Assembly (NCBI RefSeq): GCF_038594945.1
Contig: NZ_JBCFYD010000001.1
Span: 124,001 to 188,000 of the forward strand
Length of the DNA: 64,000 nt
Direction of reading: 5' to 3'
DNA from: Fodinibius sp. Rm-B-1B1-1
GTDB taxonomy: Bacteria; Bacteroidota; Rhodothermia; Balneolales; Balneolaceae
The notes beneath the pieces are model-generated. The model saw only the letters and a program-made list of their open reading frames with translations. It searched no databases and was not told the DNA's origin. Shown one piece after another: positions 8,562 to 19,278 of the stretch (its first letter is position 1; every line of letters starts with the position of its first letter). The position numbers and the translations under genes are program-made.

Positions 8562-9629
8562 ATGTCTGACAATAAAGATCGCGAAAAGGCACTGGAAATG
8601 GCTATTGGCCAAATCGAAAAACAGCACGGAAAAGGCACGATAATGCGGCTTGGAGAAGAAGCCCGATCCAATGTCCCCAGTATCTCCACTGGCTCAATTA
8701 TGGTGGATTATGCGCTCGGCGTTGGAGGTATACCACGCGGTCGTGTAACTGAAATTTACGGTCCGGAAGCCAGTGGTAAAACCACTCTTGCTCTTCACGT
8801 TATTGCAGAAGCACAAAAAGCCGGGGGCTATGCCGCTTTTGTAGATGCCGAACATGCTTTTGATCCCCGCTATGCTAAAAATCTGGGAATTAATACCGAT
8901 GAACTCCTCGTATCCCAACCTGACAGTGGTGAGCAGGCTCTTGAAATTACCGAAACACTTATTCGTTCTGCTGCTCTCGACGTCATCGTTGTTGACTCTG
9001 TGGCTGCCCTCGTACCCCGCGCCGAACTCGAAGGCGAAATGGGAGACTCCCACATGGGTTTGCAGGCTCGATTGATGTCTCAGGCCATGCGTAAAATTAC
9101 AGGTATCATCAACAAAACACGTACAGCTGTTATATTCATTAACCAGATTCGTGAAAAGATCGGGGTCATGTTTGGTAATCCCGAAACTACATCCGGTGGA
9201 CGTGCACTCAAGTTTTACTCTTCTGTTCGGCTCGACATCCGCCGCATTGGATCACTCAAACAGGGCGACGACGTAGTTGGTAACCGAACAAAGGTGAAAG
9301 TAGTTAAAAATAAGGTTGCACCGCCCTTTAAACAGGTAGAGTTCAACATTATGTACGGCAAAGGTATTTCACGGATGGCTGAGATACTGGATATGGCTGT
9401 AGAATTTGATATCATCGAAAAACGAGGAAGCTGGTATCGCTATGGTGGAGAACCCATTGGACAGGGTACCGACAATGCTATTGAATTCCTGGAGTCTGAT
9501 CCTGAGCTGACAGACAAAATTGAGAAGCAGGTTCGGGAGCAGATGAATCCGCCTGAAGATGCCGAAGAGTCCGAGAATGGTGAAGAACAATCGGATGATA
9601 AAGATGAAGAGTCTGACAGCGACGATTAA
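8562..9629 (+). CDS. recA: RecA recombinase
   Basis: 355 residues, standard for RecA. Walker [10 protein letters not shown] is at residues 67-75 and the Walker B region reads [22 protein letters not shown]. Loop L2 ([18 protein letters not shown]) and the conserved [11 protein letters not shown] are present. The last 25 residues are almost all D, E, S and N, the acidic regulatory tail. It forms filaments on ssDNA for homologous recombination and for LexA cleavage. Its TAA overlaps the recX start by one base. Confidence 0.98.
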   Translation: MSDNKDREKALEMAIGQIEKQHGKGTIMRLGEEARSNVPSISTGSIMVDYALGVGGIPRGRVTEIYGPEASGKTTLALHVIAEAQKAGGYAAFVDAEHAFDPRYAKNLGINTDELLVSQPDSGEQALEITETLIRSAALDVIVVDSVAALVPRAELEGEMGDSHMGLQARLMSQAMRKITGIINKTRTAVIFINQIREKIGVMFGNPETTSGGRALKFYSSVRLDIRRIGSLKQGDDVVGNRTKVKVVKNKVAPPFKQVEFNIMYGKGISRMAEILDMAVEFDIIEKRGSWYRYGGEPIGQGTDNAIEFLESDPELTDKIEKQVREQMNPPEDAEESENGEEQSDDKDEESDSDD

Positions 9630-10300
9630 TGATGGAAGCGAAGTCTGACGAACTTTTGCCCGGGGTAATAAGCTCTATCAACGTTCAAAAAAAGAATAAA
9701 GAACGCTATTCCATTTTTGTTGATGAGGAGTTTCTGATTGGAGTTTCTGATCAGACGCTCCTCAAATTTAACCTTACCAAGGGTGATACTGTAACACATG
9801 CACTACTTAGAAAACTGGAGCGCGAAGAAGGACGTTTTAAGGTCAAATCGTATATGATGAAGCGGTTGGGCAGTCGCGATCATTCACGAAAGGAGCTTTT
9901 TACCAAAGCTATCCGCAAAGAGTATCCCAAAAATGTTATTGAAAATGTACTGGATGAATTAGAAGAAAAAGGATACCTGGACGAGCAACGTTTTACTGAA
10001 AATTTCGTCAAAGATAAAAGCCATCTCAACAAATGGGGACCAAATAAAATTAAGGCTCACCTGTATAAAAAGGGTATTTCAAGCAGTATGGCTGAGCAAA
10101 GTATCCAGCAAGTATTTGCAGATAAAAATATTAAAGAGCTTTTATTACATTTGGTTTTAAAGGGAAAAAGGCGCTTTTTGAGAGAAGAAGATCCCTATAA
10201 AAGAAAGAAAAAAGTTGTTGATCATCTGGCACGTAAGGGATACCGATCATCCGATATCTTTAAACATATAGATGATTTAATGAAAGCCATTGAGCAATGA
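9629..10300 (+). CDS. recX: Regulatory protein RecX
   Basis: 223 residues with the three-helix-repeat RecX pattern, including RLGSRDHSRKELFTKAI, LDELEEKGYLDEQRFTENFV and WGPNKIKAHLYKKGIS. RecX limits RecA filament growth. It has about 55 extra residues ahead of the first repeat. The ATG at 9629 overlaps the recA stop; the next codon is also ATG, so the start could be 9632. It is coupled to the next gene by an ATGA overlap (10297-10300). Confidence 0.92.
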   Translation: MMEAKSDELLPGVISSINVQKKNKERYSIFVDEEFLIGVSDQTLLKFNLTKGDTVTHALLRKLEREEGRFKVKSYMMKRLGSRDHSRKELFTKAIRKEYPKNVIENVLDELEEKGYLDEQRFTENFVKDKSHLNKWGPNKIKAHLYKKGISSSMAEQSIQQVFADKNIKELLLHLVLKGKRRFLREEDPYKRKKKVVDHLARKGYRSSDIFKHIDDLMKAIEQ

Positions 10301-11376
10301 AAAATATCACCCTTGAACGCGTTATAAAATCGGTATTAGGACTTGCCGGTATTATCGTGGTGGGTTACCTGTTATATCGGTATGGTACCCTTGTAGGGTA
10401 TGCTATTATTGCCATGATCTTTAGCTATATTTTAGATCCACTGGTCAATCGAATGCAATCGGCGGGTATGAACCGTACCTTTTCGATTACGCTAACCATG
10501 AGTTCACTTGTATTGATTTTGGTCTGGATCTCTACCAACGTCATCCCCATCGTTGCCAATCAAATGGTGGAATTGGCCAACCAGCTTAACATCCAGAATA
10601 TTCAAAACATTACACAAAAGATTGACCATCAGCTTAGTCAAAAATTTACTTTTATCCCCGAAGAATTTTTGAGTTCGAATATAGCTTCGGTATTGCAAGA
10701 GCTTTTTGATGTTGGAGAAATACCGTCAGCATTAAGTAATATCATTGGTATCTTTACTAATATTTTTTATGCCGCCTTAATAATCCCACTGGCTACCTTT
10801 TTCTTTCTGAAGGACGGTACAAAAATTCGTCGTGATCTCCTCAAAGTTGTTCCCAATAAATATTTTGAGACAACGCTCAGTTTAATTGACAAAATTGAAA
10901 GTCGACTTGGACTTTATTTTCGGGGTGTGATGTTACAAAGCCTCATCATTGCTTTCACATCTTGGGTAGGACTCTCTATCGTTGGCCTCAATAACTCCTT
11001 GTCGGTTGGTATTGTAGTGGGTATTGCCAATACCATTCCTTACTTTGGACCTATTATCGGATATATTCTATCAATTATCGTTTCTATTATTGAAGTTGGA
11101 AACTTCTCACTCGTATTGCCTTGTGTACTGGCCATCCTTGCCGTACAAATACTCGACAATGTCGTTTTGCAACCCATGATATTTTCTCGCTCCGCAGATA
11201 TTCATCCGGTAGCCATCTTATTTATTATTATGATCGGTGCCGAAACTGCCGGTATTTTAGGAATGTTAGTAGCCATCCCCATTGCCACTATTATCAAGAT
11301 CACCTTCAATCAGATTAGCTGGAGCTTTAATAATTATTATGTTTTCCGTGTCAGCCAATCACCTGAAGCGGACTAA
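10297..11376 (+). CDS. AI-2E family transporter (TqsA/YhhT/PerM type)
   Basis: 359 residues with about eight hydrophobic segments in the family order: two near the N-terminus, a soluble helical region (about 80-145), then five or six more. The signature parts are FFFLKDG (about 167-173) and VGIANTIPYFGPIIGYILS (about 244-262). Substrates range from autoinducer-2 to ions, so the cargo is unknown. Translational coupling to recX suggests co-transcription rather than a DNA-repair role. Confidence 0.88.
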   Translation: MKNITLERVIKSVLGLAGIIVVGYLLYRYGTLVGYAIIAMIFSYILDPLVNRMQSAGMNRTFSITLTMSSLVLILVWISTNVIPIVANQMVELANQLNIQNIQNITQKIDHQLSQKFTFIPEEFLSSNIASVLQELFDVGEIPSALSNIIGIFTNIFYAALIIPLATFFFLKDGTKIRRDLLKVVPNKYFETTLSLIDKIESRLGLYFRGVMLQSLIIAFTSWVGLSIVGLNNSLSVGIVVGIANTIPYFGPIIGYILSIIVSIIEVGNFSLVLPCVLAILAVQILDNVVLQPMIFSRSADIHPVAILFIIMIGAETAGILGMLVAIPIATIIKITFNQISWSFNNYYVFRVSQSPEAD

Positions 11377-11415
11377 CTCACCGAATTAGCTCCTTAATCT
11401 CTGCACTTTTTTATA

Positions 11416-11423
11416 TATATTTG
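11416..11423 (+). promoter_or_regulatory. Candidate -7 box TATATTTG for purN-purH
   Basis: A full match to TAnnTTTG, 36 bases before the purN GTG. No clear TTTG -33 element was seen at the expected distance. No purine riboswitch was recognised in the 83-base leader gap. Confidence 0.45.
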
Positions 11424-11459
11424 CGAGCAACCAGATAACTTCTTACTTGCCGCAACACT

Positions 11460-12065
11460 GTGATCAATATTGTTGTCTTTGCCTCGGGATCGGGCACAAA
11501 TTTTCAAGCCATTATTGATGCCGTTCACAACGGACAAATTAATGGGCTAATTCAGGGCCTTATTACCAACAAAAAGGGTATTCAGGCTATTGAACGTGCC
11601 CAAAAAAATAATATCGCCTACCGCTGTCTGTCTCCCACAGACTTCTCTTCCGACCAAGAATATATTGACACGCTTCTCAATCAACTCCAAGATTGGAATA
11701 CTGATCTTATTGCACTTGCCGGATACATGATCAAAATTCCACCACAGATTATTGAAGCTTATCAAAACCGTATCATAAACATACATCCGTCACTATTACC
11801 TAAATATGGCGGCAAAGGATTTTACGGCATGAATGTACATCGTGCTGTCATTGAGGATGAGGAAAAAAAGTCTGGATGTACGGTGCATATTGTTACTGAA
11901 GAATACGACAAAGGACCTATTTTAGGACAGCGGAAAGTTCCCGTAAAACAATCTGATACTCCTGAAACCCTGGCAAAACGAGTTTTAAAAGAAGAACATG
12001 AACTTTTTCCAAAGGTAATTTCAGATTTAGCTAATCAACTCAACAATAAATCCAACCCCCAATAA
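11460..12065 (+). CDS. purN: Phosphoribosylglycinamide formyltransferase PurN
   Basis: 201 residues. GSGTNFQA at 10-17 binds GAR phosphate; the catalytic Asn-His pair is N107 and H109 in INIHPSLLP; the folate-side Asp lies in EEYDKGPI. It transfers a formyl group from 10-formyl-THF to GAR in purine synthesis. The start is GTG: the conserved β-strand INIVVFASGSG begins at once, leaving no room for a longer N-terminus. purH follows after 9 bases. Confidence 0.95.
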   Translation: MINIVVFASGSGTNFQAIIDAVHNGQINGLIQGLITNKKGIQAIERAQKNNIAYRCLSPTDFSSDQEYIDTLLNQLQDWNTDLIALAGYMIKIPPQIIEAYQNRIINIHPSLLPKYGGKGFYGMNVHRAVIEDEEKKSGCTVHIVTEEYDKGPILGQRKVPVKQSDTPETLAKRVLKEEHELFPKVISDLANQLNNKSNPQ

Positions 12066-12074
12066 TTACTAACT

Positions 12075-13655
12075 GTGTCTTTACAACCACTTGAATCCCT
12101 CCCCGAAGTTCCCCTTAAAATAAATAGAGCTTTACTTTCTGTTTCGGATAAAACCGGAATCGTTGAACTTGCCAGCCAGCTACATAAAGCTGATGTAGAA
12201 ATTATTTCTACTGGCGGTACCGCTCAAAAAATCCGCGAAGCTGATATTCCTGTAACTGATGTTAGTGAAGTCACCGGCTTTGAAGAGTGCCTCGATGGAC
12301 GTGTGAAAACGCTCCATCCCATCATTCACGGCGGGCTACTGGGACGAACCAGCCATCAACCTGATGTAGATGAGATGAGTCGGCTGGACATCAAACCTAT
12401 CGAACTTGTTGTAGTCAATTTATACCCCTTCGAAGAAACCGTTGCAAAAGCTGACTGCACGCCCGCAACTGCCACTGAAAATATTGATATTGGCGGACCA
12501 ACAATGATTCGTGCGGCAGCCAAGAATTTTGCACATGTTTGTGTACTTACTTCTCCAAAACAATATTCCGAGCTGACTACACAACTCGATCAGCAAGGAA
12601 AAATCTTGTTTAAAACACGCCAGGGCTGGGCAAAAGAAGCATTTAACCACACAGCTCACTATGATGCAAATATCGCAAATTATTTTAATGATTTGGATAA
12701 AGATGAAGAGCAGCTACCGCAACAGCTGAACATTTCCCTTCAAAAATCACAATCGCTGCGATACGGGGAAAACCCACACCAAAAAGCAGCCGTCTATGGT
12801 ACACAGAACGAGTTTATTGATTGTTTTCATGGCAAACAGCTCAGCTATAATAACTTCACAGATGTGGATGCAGCCCTGAATCTTATTGCAGATTTTCAGA
12901 ACGATAAACCCGCTTGTGCTATTTTTAAACACACTGTACCCTGTGGCGTTGCTATTGCAGACTCATTACACAAAGCCTGGGATAAAGCTTTTGCTACCGA
13001 TACGATGTCACCCTTTGGCGGAATTGTGGTTGTAAATAAAGAATTGGATCTCGAAACAGCACAAAACATTGATGAAATATTTACGGAGATTATCATTGCT
13101 CCCTCCTATAGCAAAGAAGCTCTTGAACTGTTGAAGCAAAAGAAGAAGCGAAGACTTATCCAGATTAAAAAACTACCTAATATTAATCGGGAACTACAAT
13201 TCAAATCAATTTTCGGTGGAACGTTAACCCAAGAAGCTGACATCAAAACCGTCAGCAAGAAAGAACTAAAAACCGTCACCGAAAGAAAGCCAACCGATCA
13301 GGAAATCGAAGATCTTCTTTTTTCCTGGAAAGTGGTGAAACATGTAAAGTCGAATGCCATTGTATATGCTAAGGATGGTCAAACTATCGGTATCGGTACC
13401 GGACAAACAAGTAGGGTTGAAGCTTCTGAAATTGCCATTGCCAAAGCAAAACAAGAAGGACTATCACTCGAAGGTACAGCTATTGCCTCTGATGCCTTCT
13501 TTCCCTTTGCTGATGGCGTAGAAGCAGCGGCAGAAGCAGGAGCCACCAGTGTAATACAACCTGGAGGCAGTATTCGAGATGAAGAGGTTATCGAAGCTGC
13601 TAATAAGTTAAATATGGCGATGGTATTTACAGGAAATCGCCATTTTAGGCACTAA
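12075..13655 (+). CDS. purH: Bifunctional AICAR transformylase / IMP cyclohydrolase PurH
   Basis: 526 residues covering both domains. The N-terminal MGS-like IMP cyclohydrolase domain runs to about 190 ([25 protein letters not shown]). The AICAR transformylase domain follows ([49 protein letters not shown]). It catalyses the last two steps to IMP. A lysine/arginine-rich stretch near 353-367 is a surface loop. Like purN it uses GTG as start, directly before SLQPLES. purN and purH form a two-gene operon. Confidence 0.97.
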   Translation: MSLQPLESLPEVPLKINRALLSVSDKTGIVELASQLHKADVEIISTGGTAQKIREADIPVTDVSEVTGFEECLDGRVKTLHPIIHGGLLGRTSHQPDVDEMSRLDIKPIELVVVNLYPFEETVAKADCTPATATENIDIGGPTMIRAAAKNFAHVCVLTSPKQYSELTTQLDQQGKILFKTRQGWAKEAFNHTAHYDANIANYFNDLDKDEEQLPQQLNISLQKSQSLRYGENPHQKAAVYGTQNEFIDCFHGKQLSYNNFTDVDAALNLIADFQNDKPACAIFKHTVPCGVAIADSLHKAWDKAFATDTMSPFGGIVVVNKELDLETAQNIDEIFTEIIIAPSYSKEALELLKQKKKRRLIQIKKLPNINRELQFKSIFGGTLTQEADIKTVSKKELKTVTERKPTDQEIEDLLFSWKVVKHVKSNAIVYAKDGQTIGIGTGQTSRVEASEIAIAKAKQEGLSLEGTAIASDAFFPFADGVEAAAEAGATSVIQPGGSIRDEEVIEAANKLNMAMVFTGNRHFRH

Positions 13656-13789
13656 ATTAATCAACAATTTGGTTTTTACTTTTAATCCTCATTAATTCGC
13701 AAATAGATCTGTAAAATTGTATTTTCATTAATTGAAATATTATCAGGCGATCAACTTGATTACAATTAGCTCATCTACATAACATAATC

Positions 13790-14842
13790 ATGGATACAAA
13801 CGCACCGAACCAACAAAAGAACCAGCAAAATGCAGGCTGGTTCGACTGGCTTTACACCGACATTGCTATCGACCTTGGAACAGCGAACACGCTCATCTAC
13901 TCACGCGGCGAAGGTATCGTACTTAACGAACCTTCTATTGTAGCACTTAACTCACAAAACGAGCCGGTAGCAACCGGCCACGAAGCACGGCTGATGCACG
14001 AAAAAACACACAAAAACATCCGTACTGTTCGTCCGCTTCGTGATGGTGTTATTGCCGACTTTGAAGTCGCCGAACAAATGATTCGCGGCATGATAAACAA
14101 GGTTAAAATGAAATGGTATTCAAGCACCCGACAAATGGTCGTATGTGTACCCAGCGGTATTACTGAGGTTGAACGTCGTGCCGTTCGTGACAGCGCTGAA
14201 CATGCTGGCGCCAAAGAAGTTCATCTTGTAGATGAACCTATGGCTGCTGCTATCGGAATAGGGCTAAATGTCCATGAACCCATTGGTAACATGATTGTAG
14301 ATATCGGTGGTGGAACAACAGAAATTGCCGTTATTGCCCTTTCGGGTATTGTTTATGCCCAATCGGTTCGTTTGGGTGGTGATGAGCTTAATGATGATAT
14401 TATTAACTACTTCCGGCGTAACCATAATCTGCTTATTGGTGAGCGAACAGCAGAGAAAATTAAATGCGAAATCGGTTCGGCTGCACCGCTCGACGAAGAA
14501 CTGGATATGGAAACGAAAGGCCGCGATCTTGTTAACGGCGTGCCGCGCATTCGTCATGTATCATCCAAAGATGTCCGGGAGGCTATTTCTGAATCAGTAA
14601 ATACTATTGTTGAATCAATTACCAAATCCCTGGAGCAAACGCCTCCGGAATTATCGGCCGATATCCTCGATCGTGGTATTATGCTTACCGGTGGTGGCGC
14701 CAACCTCAAAAATCTGGATAAATTAATAATGGAAACCACAGATCTACCTGTACACATTGCTGAGGATCCATTAACAGCTGTTGTACGCGGAACGGGTGCC
14801 ATACTCGAAGATATTGAATACTATAGAACTGTCATTTCCTAA
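13790..14842 (+). CDS. mreB: Rod shape-determining protein MreB
   Basis: 350 residues, actin fold. The phosphate-1 loop is AIDLGTANTLIY (about 26-37), phosphate-2 is VDIGGGTTEIAV, and the adenosine region is TGGGANLKNLD. It polymerises at the inner membrane and positions the elongasome. An N-terminal extension of about 20 residues rich in N and Q precedes the fold. It is the first gene of mreB-mreC-mreD-mrdA-rodA. The 134-base upstream gap is AT-rich with no firm promoter match. Confidence 0.98.
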   Translation: MDTNAPNQQKNQQNAGWFDWLYTDIAIDLGTANTLIYSRGEGIVLNEPSIVALNSQNEPVATGHEARLMHEKTHKNIRTVRPLRDGVIADFEVAEQMIRGMINKVKMKWYSSTRQMVVCVPSGITEVERRAVRDSAEHAGAKEVHLVDEPMAAAIGIGLNVHEPIGNMIVDIGGGTTEIAVIALSGIVYAQSVRLGGDELNDDIINYFRRNHNLLIGERTAEKIKCEIGSAAPLDEELDMETKGRDLVNGVPRIRHVSSKDVREAISESVNTIVESITKSLEQTPPELSADILDRGIMLTGGGANLKNLDKLIMETTDLPVHIAEDPLTAVVRGTGAILEDIEYYRTVIS

Positions 14843-14857
14843 AGCCCATAGGTGTGA

Positions 14858-15700
14858 ATGCGATTTCGACTTCCACGTATAGCTGATGCTAAAGATCATA
14901 TTATAACAGCACTTATCCTGGTTATGGCCATTGCTCTTATGATTGGCCGATACCAAAGCGGGCTTAATAACTTACGTAAAGCATCTATAACAATTTTCAG
15001 CTACCTGGAAGAACCCCTTTCGAATGTGCGGGTATACCGGCAAGCACTAAAAACAAACACCTATCTGCGAAAGCAAAATGTATTGCTATTAGATGAGCTC
15101 AGTCGCCTGCGTGGAGTGGCAAAACGCAATAAAGAACTCCGCGAGCTACTACAGTTTAGTAGTGAGAGCAATTTAAGCTTATATCCTGTACAAGTTGTTG
15201 GCAAGGAGCTTAACCAAGTAACAAATTCACTGACTATTGATGCCGGCCAGCAAGATGGTATTGCCAACGGAATGCCGATGGTATCAGCTGACGGATTAGT
15301 TGGCAAAGTGATTTTAACTGCCAACGGATACTCCCAGATTATGCCCTTTTTTAGCCCCCTTTTCCGAGTTAGTGCTAAGCTTAAGCAGTCAAATGGGTAT
15401 GGTATTATCTCATGGGATGGAGAAAGTATCACGGAACTACAGCTCAATTATGTACCCCAAACAACAAATGTTGATACAGGCGAAGTAGTTGTCACATCCG
15501 GATATAGCAATCAATTTCCACCTGACATACCCATTGGCAAAGTTATACGAACCGAGCCACAAGAAGGCAAAGAAACCCAACGTGTTTACGTAGCACCTTT
15601 TGTTAATCTTTTTGAAATTGCTGAAGGATTTGTCGTAAAATTTGAGCCAGACACTACTATTCAAAAACTAAATGAAGATTATCAAAATCTTTTACAATGA
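14858..15700 (+). CDS. mreC: Rod shape-determining protein MreC
   Basis: 280 residues: a short cytoplasmic start, one membrane segment (about 14-31), a coiled coil (about 55-95) and the β-barrel periplasmic domain with GKELNQVTNSLTIDAG and GLVGKVI. MreC links MreB to the PBP2/RodA synthase. It starts 15 bases after mreB and overlaps mreD by ATGA. Confidence 0.95.
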   Translation: MRFRLPRIADAKDHIITALILVMAIALMIGRYQSGLNNLRKASITIFSYLEEPLSNVRVYRQALKTNTYLRKQNVLLLDELSRLRGVAKRNKELRELLQFSSESNLSLYPVQVVGKELNQVTNSLTIDAGQQDGIANGMPMVSADGLVGKVILTANGYSQIMPFFSPLFRVSAKLKQSNGYGIISWDGESITELQLNYVPQTTNVDTGEVVVTSGYSNQFPPDIPIGKVIRTEPQEGKETQRVYVAPFVNLFEIAEGFVVKFEPDTTIQKLNEDYQNLLQ

Positions 15701-16167
15701 ATCTTGAACGATTTAAAAATTTTGGCATCGGGCTGGGGTTTCTGTTAGTACAGATTGTACTTTTCCGGCACTTAAAAATCATGCAGGTTCAGCCCGATCT
15801 GGTTCTGATATTTTTAGTCTGGTATATGGGTCAAAAAGATCGAACCTCGGCTTTGCTAATGGCTGCTGGCTTAGGATTTCTCCAAGACGCCTTATTAGAT
15901 TTTTGGGGACTAAATATGTTTGCAAAAACGTTATTGGTATTTGTTAGTTACAACTTTATCCCAAAAGGAACTCAAAAACAACTGCTTATTGGGCAAGTGT
16001 TTTTGACCATTGTGATAGCTTCATTACTACATAACCTAATATTTTTAGGCTTGAATGCAGTTATCCAAAACTACACTGGAGAACTCTTCTTCTGGCAACA
16101 TTTAATTGGCAGTAGCTTATATACAGCCTTTGTAGCAAGTTTTATACAATTATTCAGAACGAAATGA
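15697..16167 (+). CDS. mreD: Rod shape-determining protein MreD
   Basis: 156 residues, almost all hydrophobic, with five or six membrane segments. It carries the MreD-typical QPDLVLIFLVWYMG and GFLQDALLDFWGLN. This is an inner-membrane partner of MreC. It overlaps mreC by four bases and ends 8 bases before mrdA. Confidence 0.9.
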   Translation: MNLERFKNFGIGLGFLLVQIVLFRHLKIMQVQPDLVLIFLVWYMGQKDRTSALLMAAGLGFLQDALLDFWGLNMFAKTLLVFVSYNFIPKGTQKQLLIGQVFLTIVIASLLHNLIFLGLNAVIQNYTGELFFWQHLIGSSLYTAFVASFIQLFRTK

Positions 16168-16175
16168 TTTAATCG

Positions 16176-18047
16176 ATGCAATACCGAAAAAAAATACGTA
16201 CCCAGATTTCCCTGCGCGTATTACAGGTATGCATTGTTTTGTTAGGGCTCATTATTTTAGGCCGATTATTTCAACTGCAAATCCTTGAGTACGACACCTA
16301 CAACCCATTAAGTCGAGAAAACTCGTTGCGTCAGGAAGTTATTAATCCTGCTCGTGGGCTCATCTACGATCGCAATGGAAACCTACTTGTTGATAATGAG
16401 CCCATTTACTCAATTACCATTACCCCGGCCAGTTATGATTCAAAAAATACCCCCATCTTAGCTGAACTTATGGATGTGCCGGTAAAAGAGGTTAAAAAAC
16501 GAATACAAGAAGCCCGCACCTACTCCTATTATCGCTCTTCACGTATCTTTACCGAAGTCGATTTTGAAACATTCTCTATTTTGCAGGAAAGTATCTGGCA
16601 ACTCCCGGGCGTGGGCCATCAAATTGAAAGCAAACGAGACTATCCTATTGATAGCCTGCACGCATCACATATATTCGGCTATCTACGCGAAGTTTCGAAA
16701 GAGGAATACTTACGGACACAGAACTATCACCTTGGGGATAAGGTGGGTAAAAGCGGACTTGAAATGGCCTATGAAGAACATTTACGGGGCAAGCTCGGTA
16801 CCGAGTATATCAAAATTAATGCCATGGGACAAAACCTGGGATCGTATCGGGACGGCGCAATCGATGAAGCCCCCAAAAAAGGATCCGATCTGTACACCAC
16901 TATTGACACCGAATTACAATTATTGGCTGAAGACCTGATGAAAGGCAAACAGGGAGCAGCAGTAGCTATAAATCCAGATAACGGAGCTATCCTTAGCATG
17001 GTAAGTGCCCCTGAATATGATATTCGAAAATTATCAGGGCGAATAGATTCAGAATACTGGCAAAGTATCAATACCGATACCACCAATCCCCTTTACAATC
17101 GTGCAATATCAGGCAAACAGCCCCCCGGCTCTACTTTTAAGCCCCTTATGGCACTCATGGGGTTAGAACTCGATATCATCACCCCAGAAACAGAAATTAA
17201 TAATCCAGGCTATTACTCTCGCGGACGTCGATACAACGATTTGGCTGATCCCGGAAAGTATAATGTTGGCAAGGCACTACAAGAATCCAGCAATACCTTT
17301 TTCTTTTGGTTGATGGATCGAATTGCCACCCAGAAAGGGCTCGACAAATGGCATGAATTAGCCACCTCTTTTGGGCTGGGTAGACTCAATAAAATTGATA
17401 TCCCAAACGAAGTTACTGGAACCATCCCCGATAGCGCGTATTTCAATCGCGTATTAGGCGAAGGGCAATGGGGCATTGGCGACCAGCTCAATTTAGGCAT
17501 AGGCCAGGGTTTCATGGCTGTATCACCATTACAGATGGCCTTGGTGGCAGCTCAAATTGGTAACGGGGGATATAAATTACAACCACATCTGGTAAGTGCT
17601 ATAGAAGAAAGTGACGGTACCATGATGCTCACTGCCCCCCAAAAAGAAAAAATTCCGTGGGTCGATCCTGAAGAAATAAAGGTAGTCAAAGACGGCATGC
17701 GCCGCGTTGTCACCGATGGCAGTGGGCGATACTACGCTGATTTGGATAGCGTAACCGTTGCTGGAAAAACCGGTACGGCACAAAATCCACATGGGCAAGA
17801 TCATGGCTGGTTTATCAGTTTTGCTCCTGTCGAAAATCCCAAAATTGCTGTCGCTGTGTTGGTCGAAAATGGCGGCTATGGTTCCATTTCGGCTGCACCT
17901 ATAGCCTCTCTGATGATTGAACAATATTTGACCGGAGAGATCGATCGATCTTATGTATATGATTATGTAAAAACTTTCGAACCCCGTAAACAAGAAACTG
18001 ATGACGAAGAGGAACAGAATTTAGATGGTGAATCTCAAGGAACTTAG
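16176..18047 (+). CDS. mrdA: Penicillin-binding protein 2 (class B transpeptidase)
   Basis: 623 residues. There is one N-terminal membrane segment (about 13-32), the pedestal domain with NPARGLIYDRNGNLLVDN, and the transpeptidase domain. Catalytic motifs are S-x-x-K at 319-322 (PGSTFKP), SSN at 371-373 and KTG at 531-533. It cross-links new peptidoglycan during cell elongation with RodA. A short acidic tail of about 15 residues ends the protein. The rodA start lies inside its last 23 bases. Confidence 0.97.
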   Translation: MQYRKKIRTQISLRVLQVCIVLLGLIILGRLFQLQILEYDTYNPLSRENSLRQEVINPARGLIYDRNGNLLVDNEPIYSITITPASYDSKNTPILAELMDVPVKEVKKRIQEARTYSYYRSSRIFTEVDFETFSILQESIWQLPGVGHQIESKRDYPIDSLHASHIFGYLREVSKEEYLRTQNYHLGDKVGKSGLEMAYEEHLRGKLGTEYIKINAMGQNLGSYRDGAIDEAPKKGSDLYTTIDTELQLLAEDLMKGKQGAAVAINPDNGAILSMVSAPEYDIRKLSGRIDSEYWQSINTDTTNPLYNRAISGKQPPGSTFKPLMALMGLELDIITPETEINNPGYYSRGRRYNDLADPGKYNVGKALQESSNTFFFWLMDRIATQKGLDKWHELATSFGLGRLNKIDIPNEVTGTIPDSAYFNRVLGEGQWGIGDQLNLGIGQGFMAVSPLQMALVAAQIGNGGYKLQPHLVSAIEESDGTMMLTAPQKEKIPWVDPEEIKVVKDGMRRVVTDGSGRYYADLDSVTVAGKTGTAQNPHGQDHGWFISFAPVENPKIAVAVLVENGGYGSISAAPIASLMIEQYLTGEIDRSYVYDYVKTFEPRKQETDDEEEQNLDGESQGT

Positions 18048-19275
18048 CTGGTCACTTATTTTAATTTGGGCTAGTCTCATAATCGTGGGGCTCATAGCTA
18101 TTTATAGTGCTACGCAAGGCCCTGTGGCTGAATTTTTGCCCGGCTATATTCAAGTCAATTTTTATAAACAACTCATTTCCTTTGGGATAGCTATACTGCT
18201 CTTAATAGCCCTTCAATTTGTTAATCCCCGGTCATTTCAAGAGGGGTCATATATCTTTTATGGGCTTGGGATCTTATTAATGATTCTTACACTCTTCATC
18301 GGCAAAGAAGTTAATGGAGCAAGAAGCTGGTTGGTATTGGGGCCATTTAATCTACAGTCAAGTGAGTTAATGAAAATTGCTACTATCTTAGCTGTAGCCA
18401 ATTACTTAACCAGTCGCCGTGATATATCAGCTGAAAATTTAAAGTCAGCTATTATTGCAGTAGGCCTGATACTTTTGCCTGCAATCTTGGTACTTCTACA
18501 AAATGATACCGGGACAGCCATTATCTTTTTTGCTTTAATTCCCATTGTACTTTTCTGGTCAGGTCTACCCTATGGTATCTCCCTATTCATTATATCACCG
18601 GCTATTATTGGATATCTAACCATTATATCTTGGTACTGGGGACTCGTAGCTGCTGTGGTAATCACCCTTGCCATATTCATTATTCAGCGTCGAACCTGGC
18701 TCACGTTCACTTCTTTTGTCACAGGTATCTTACTCATAATCGGCATTCAAGTAGCCTTACAACAAGTGCTGCAACCACACCAGCGTGCCCGTATAGAAGC
18801 ATTCACAAATCCCTCATTTGACCCTCAGGGGGCAGGGTGGAATGTAATCCAGGCGAAAACTGCCATTGGATCTGGCGGATTATACGGCAAGGGTTTTCTT
18901 GAAGGAACCCAAACTCAACTACGATTTCTTCCTGAACAATGGACTGACTTCATATTCTGTGTTATAGGCGAAGAGTTTGGCTTTCTGGGAGCCAGTTTTA
19001 CCGTCCTTCTTTTACTTGCCCTAACATTACACTTGCTTAGATTAGCAGCTACGCATAAACATCCGTTTGCACAATTAGTAATGGTAGGGGTACTGGCTAT
19101 ATTCTTCACACATTTCTTTATTAATATAGGCTCCGCTACGGGTCTTCTCCCTGTTATCGGGATTCCCCTGCCCTTTATCAGCTATGGTGGTTCTGCCCTG
19201 ATTACCAACACTTTAATGATTGGAATCTGCCTTAATCTCGATTTTTACAAACGGCAGTTTAGCATCTATCGGTAA
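18025..19275 (+). CDS. rodA: Peptidoglycan glycosyltransferase RodA (SEDS)
   Basis: 416 residues, about ten membrane segments. SEDS signatures: GKEVNGARSWLVLGPFNLQSSELMKI-type region (residues about 93-115) and, near the C-terminus, LLPVIGIPLPFISYGGSALI. It polymerises lipid II as partner of PBP2. An ATG at 18025 is followed by GTG at 18028, and either gives a full product. The start overlaps mrdA by 23 bases, implying coupled translation. Only 3 bases separate its stop from the stop of convergent rnhB. Confidence 0.96.
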   Translation: MVNLKELSWSLILIWASLIIVGLIAIYSATQGPVAEFLPGYIQVNFYKQLISFGIAILLLIALQFVNPRSFQEGSYIFYGLGILLMILTLFIGKEVNGARSWLVLGPFNLQSSELMKIATILAVANYLTSRRDISAENLKSAIIAVGLILLPAILVLLQNDTGTAIIFFALIPIVLFWSGLPYGISLFIISPAIIGYLTIISWYWGLVAAVVITLAIFIIQRRTWLTFTSFVTGILLIIGIQVALQQVLQPHQRARIEAFTNPSFDPQGAGWNVIQAKTAIGSGGLYGKGFLEGTQTQLRFLPEQWTDFIFCVIGEEFGFLGASFTVLLLLALTLHLLRLAATHKHPFAQLVMVGVLAIFFTHFFINIGSATGLLPVIGIPLPFISYGGSALITNTLMIGICLNLDFYKRQFSIYR

Positions 19276-19278
19276 GCC

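Noticed and set aside
13723-13737. Dyad TTTCA-TTAAT-TGAAA before mreB as an operator
   Set aside because: Five-base AT-rich arms are common by chance in such leaders and nothing else supports it.
17577-17993. 138-residue frame antisense to mrdA
   Set aside because: Covers the KTG end of PBP2 on the other strand; no domain and no leader.
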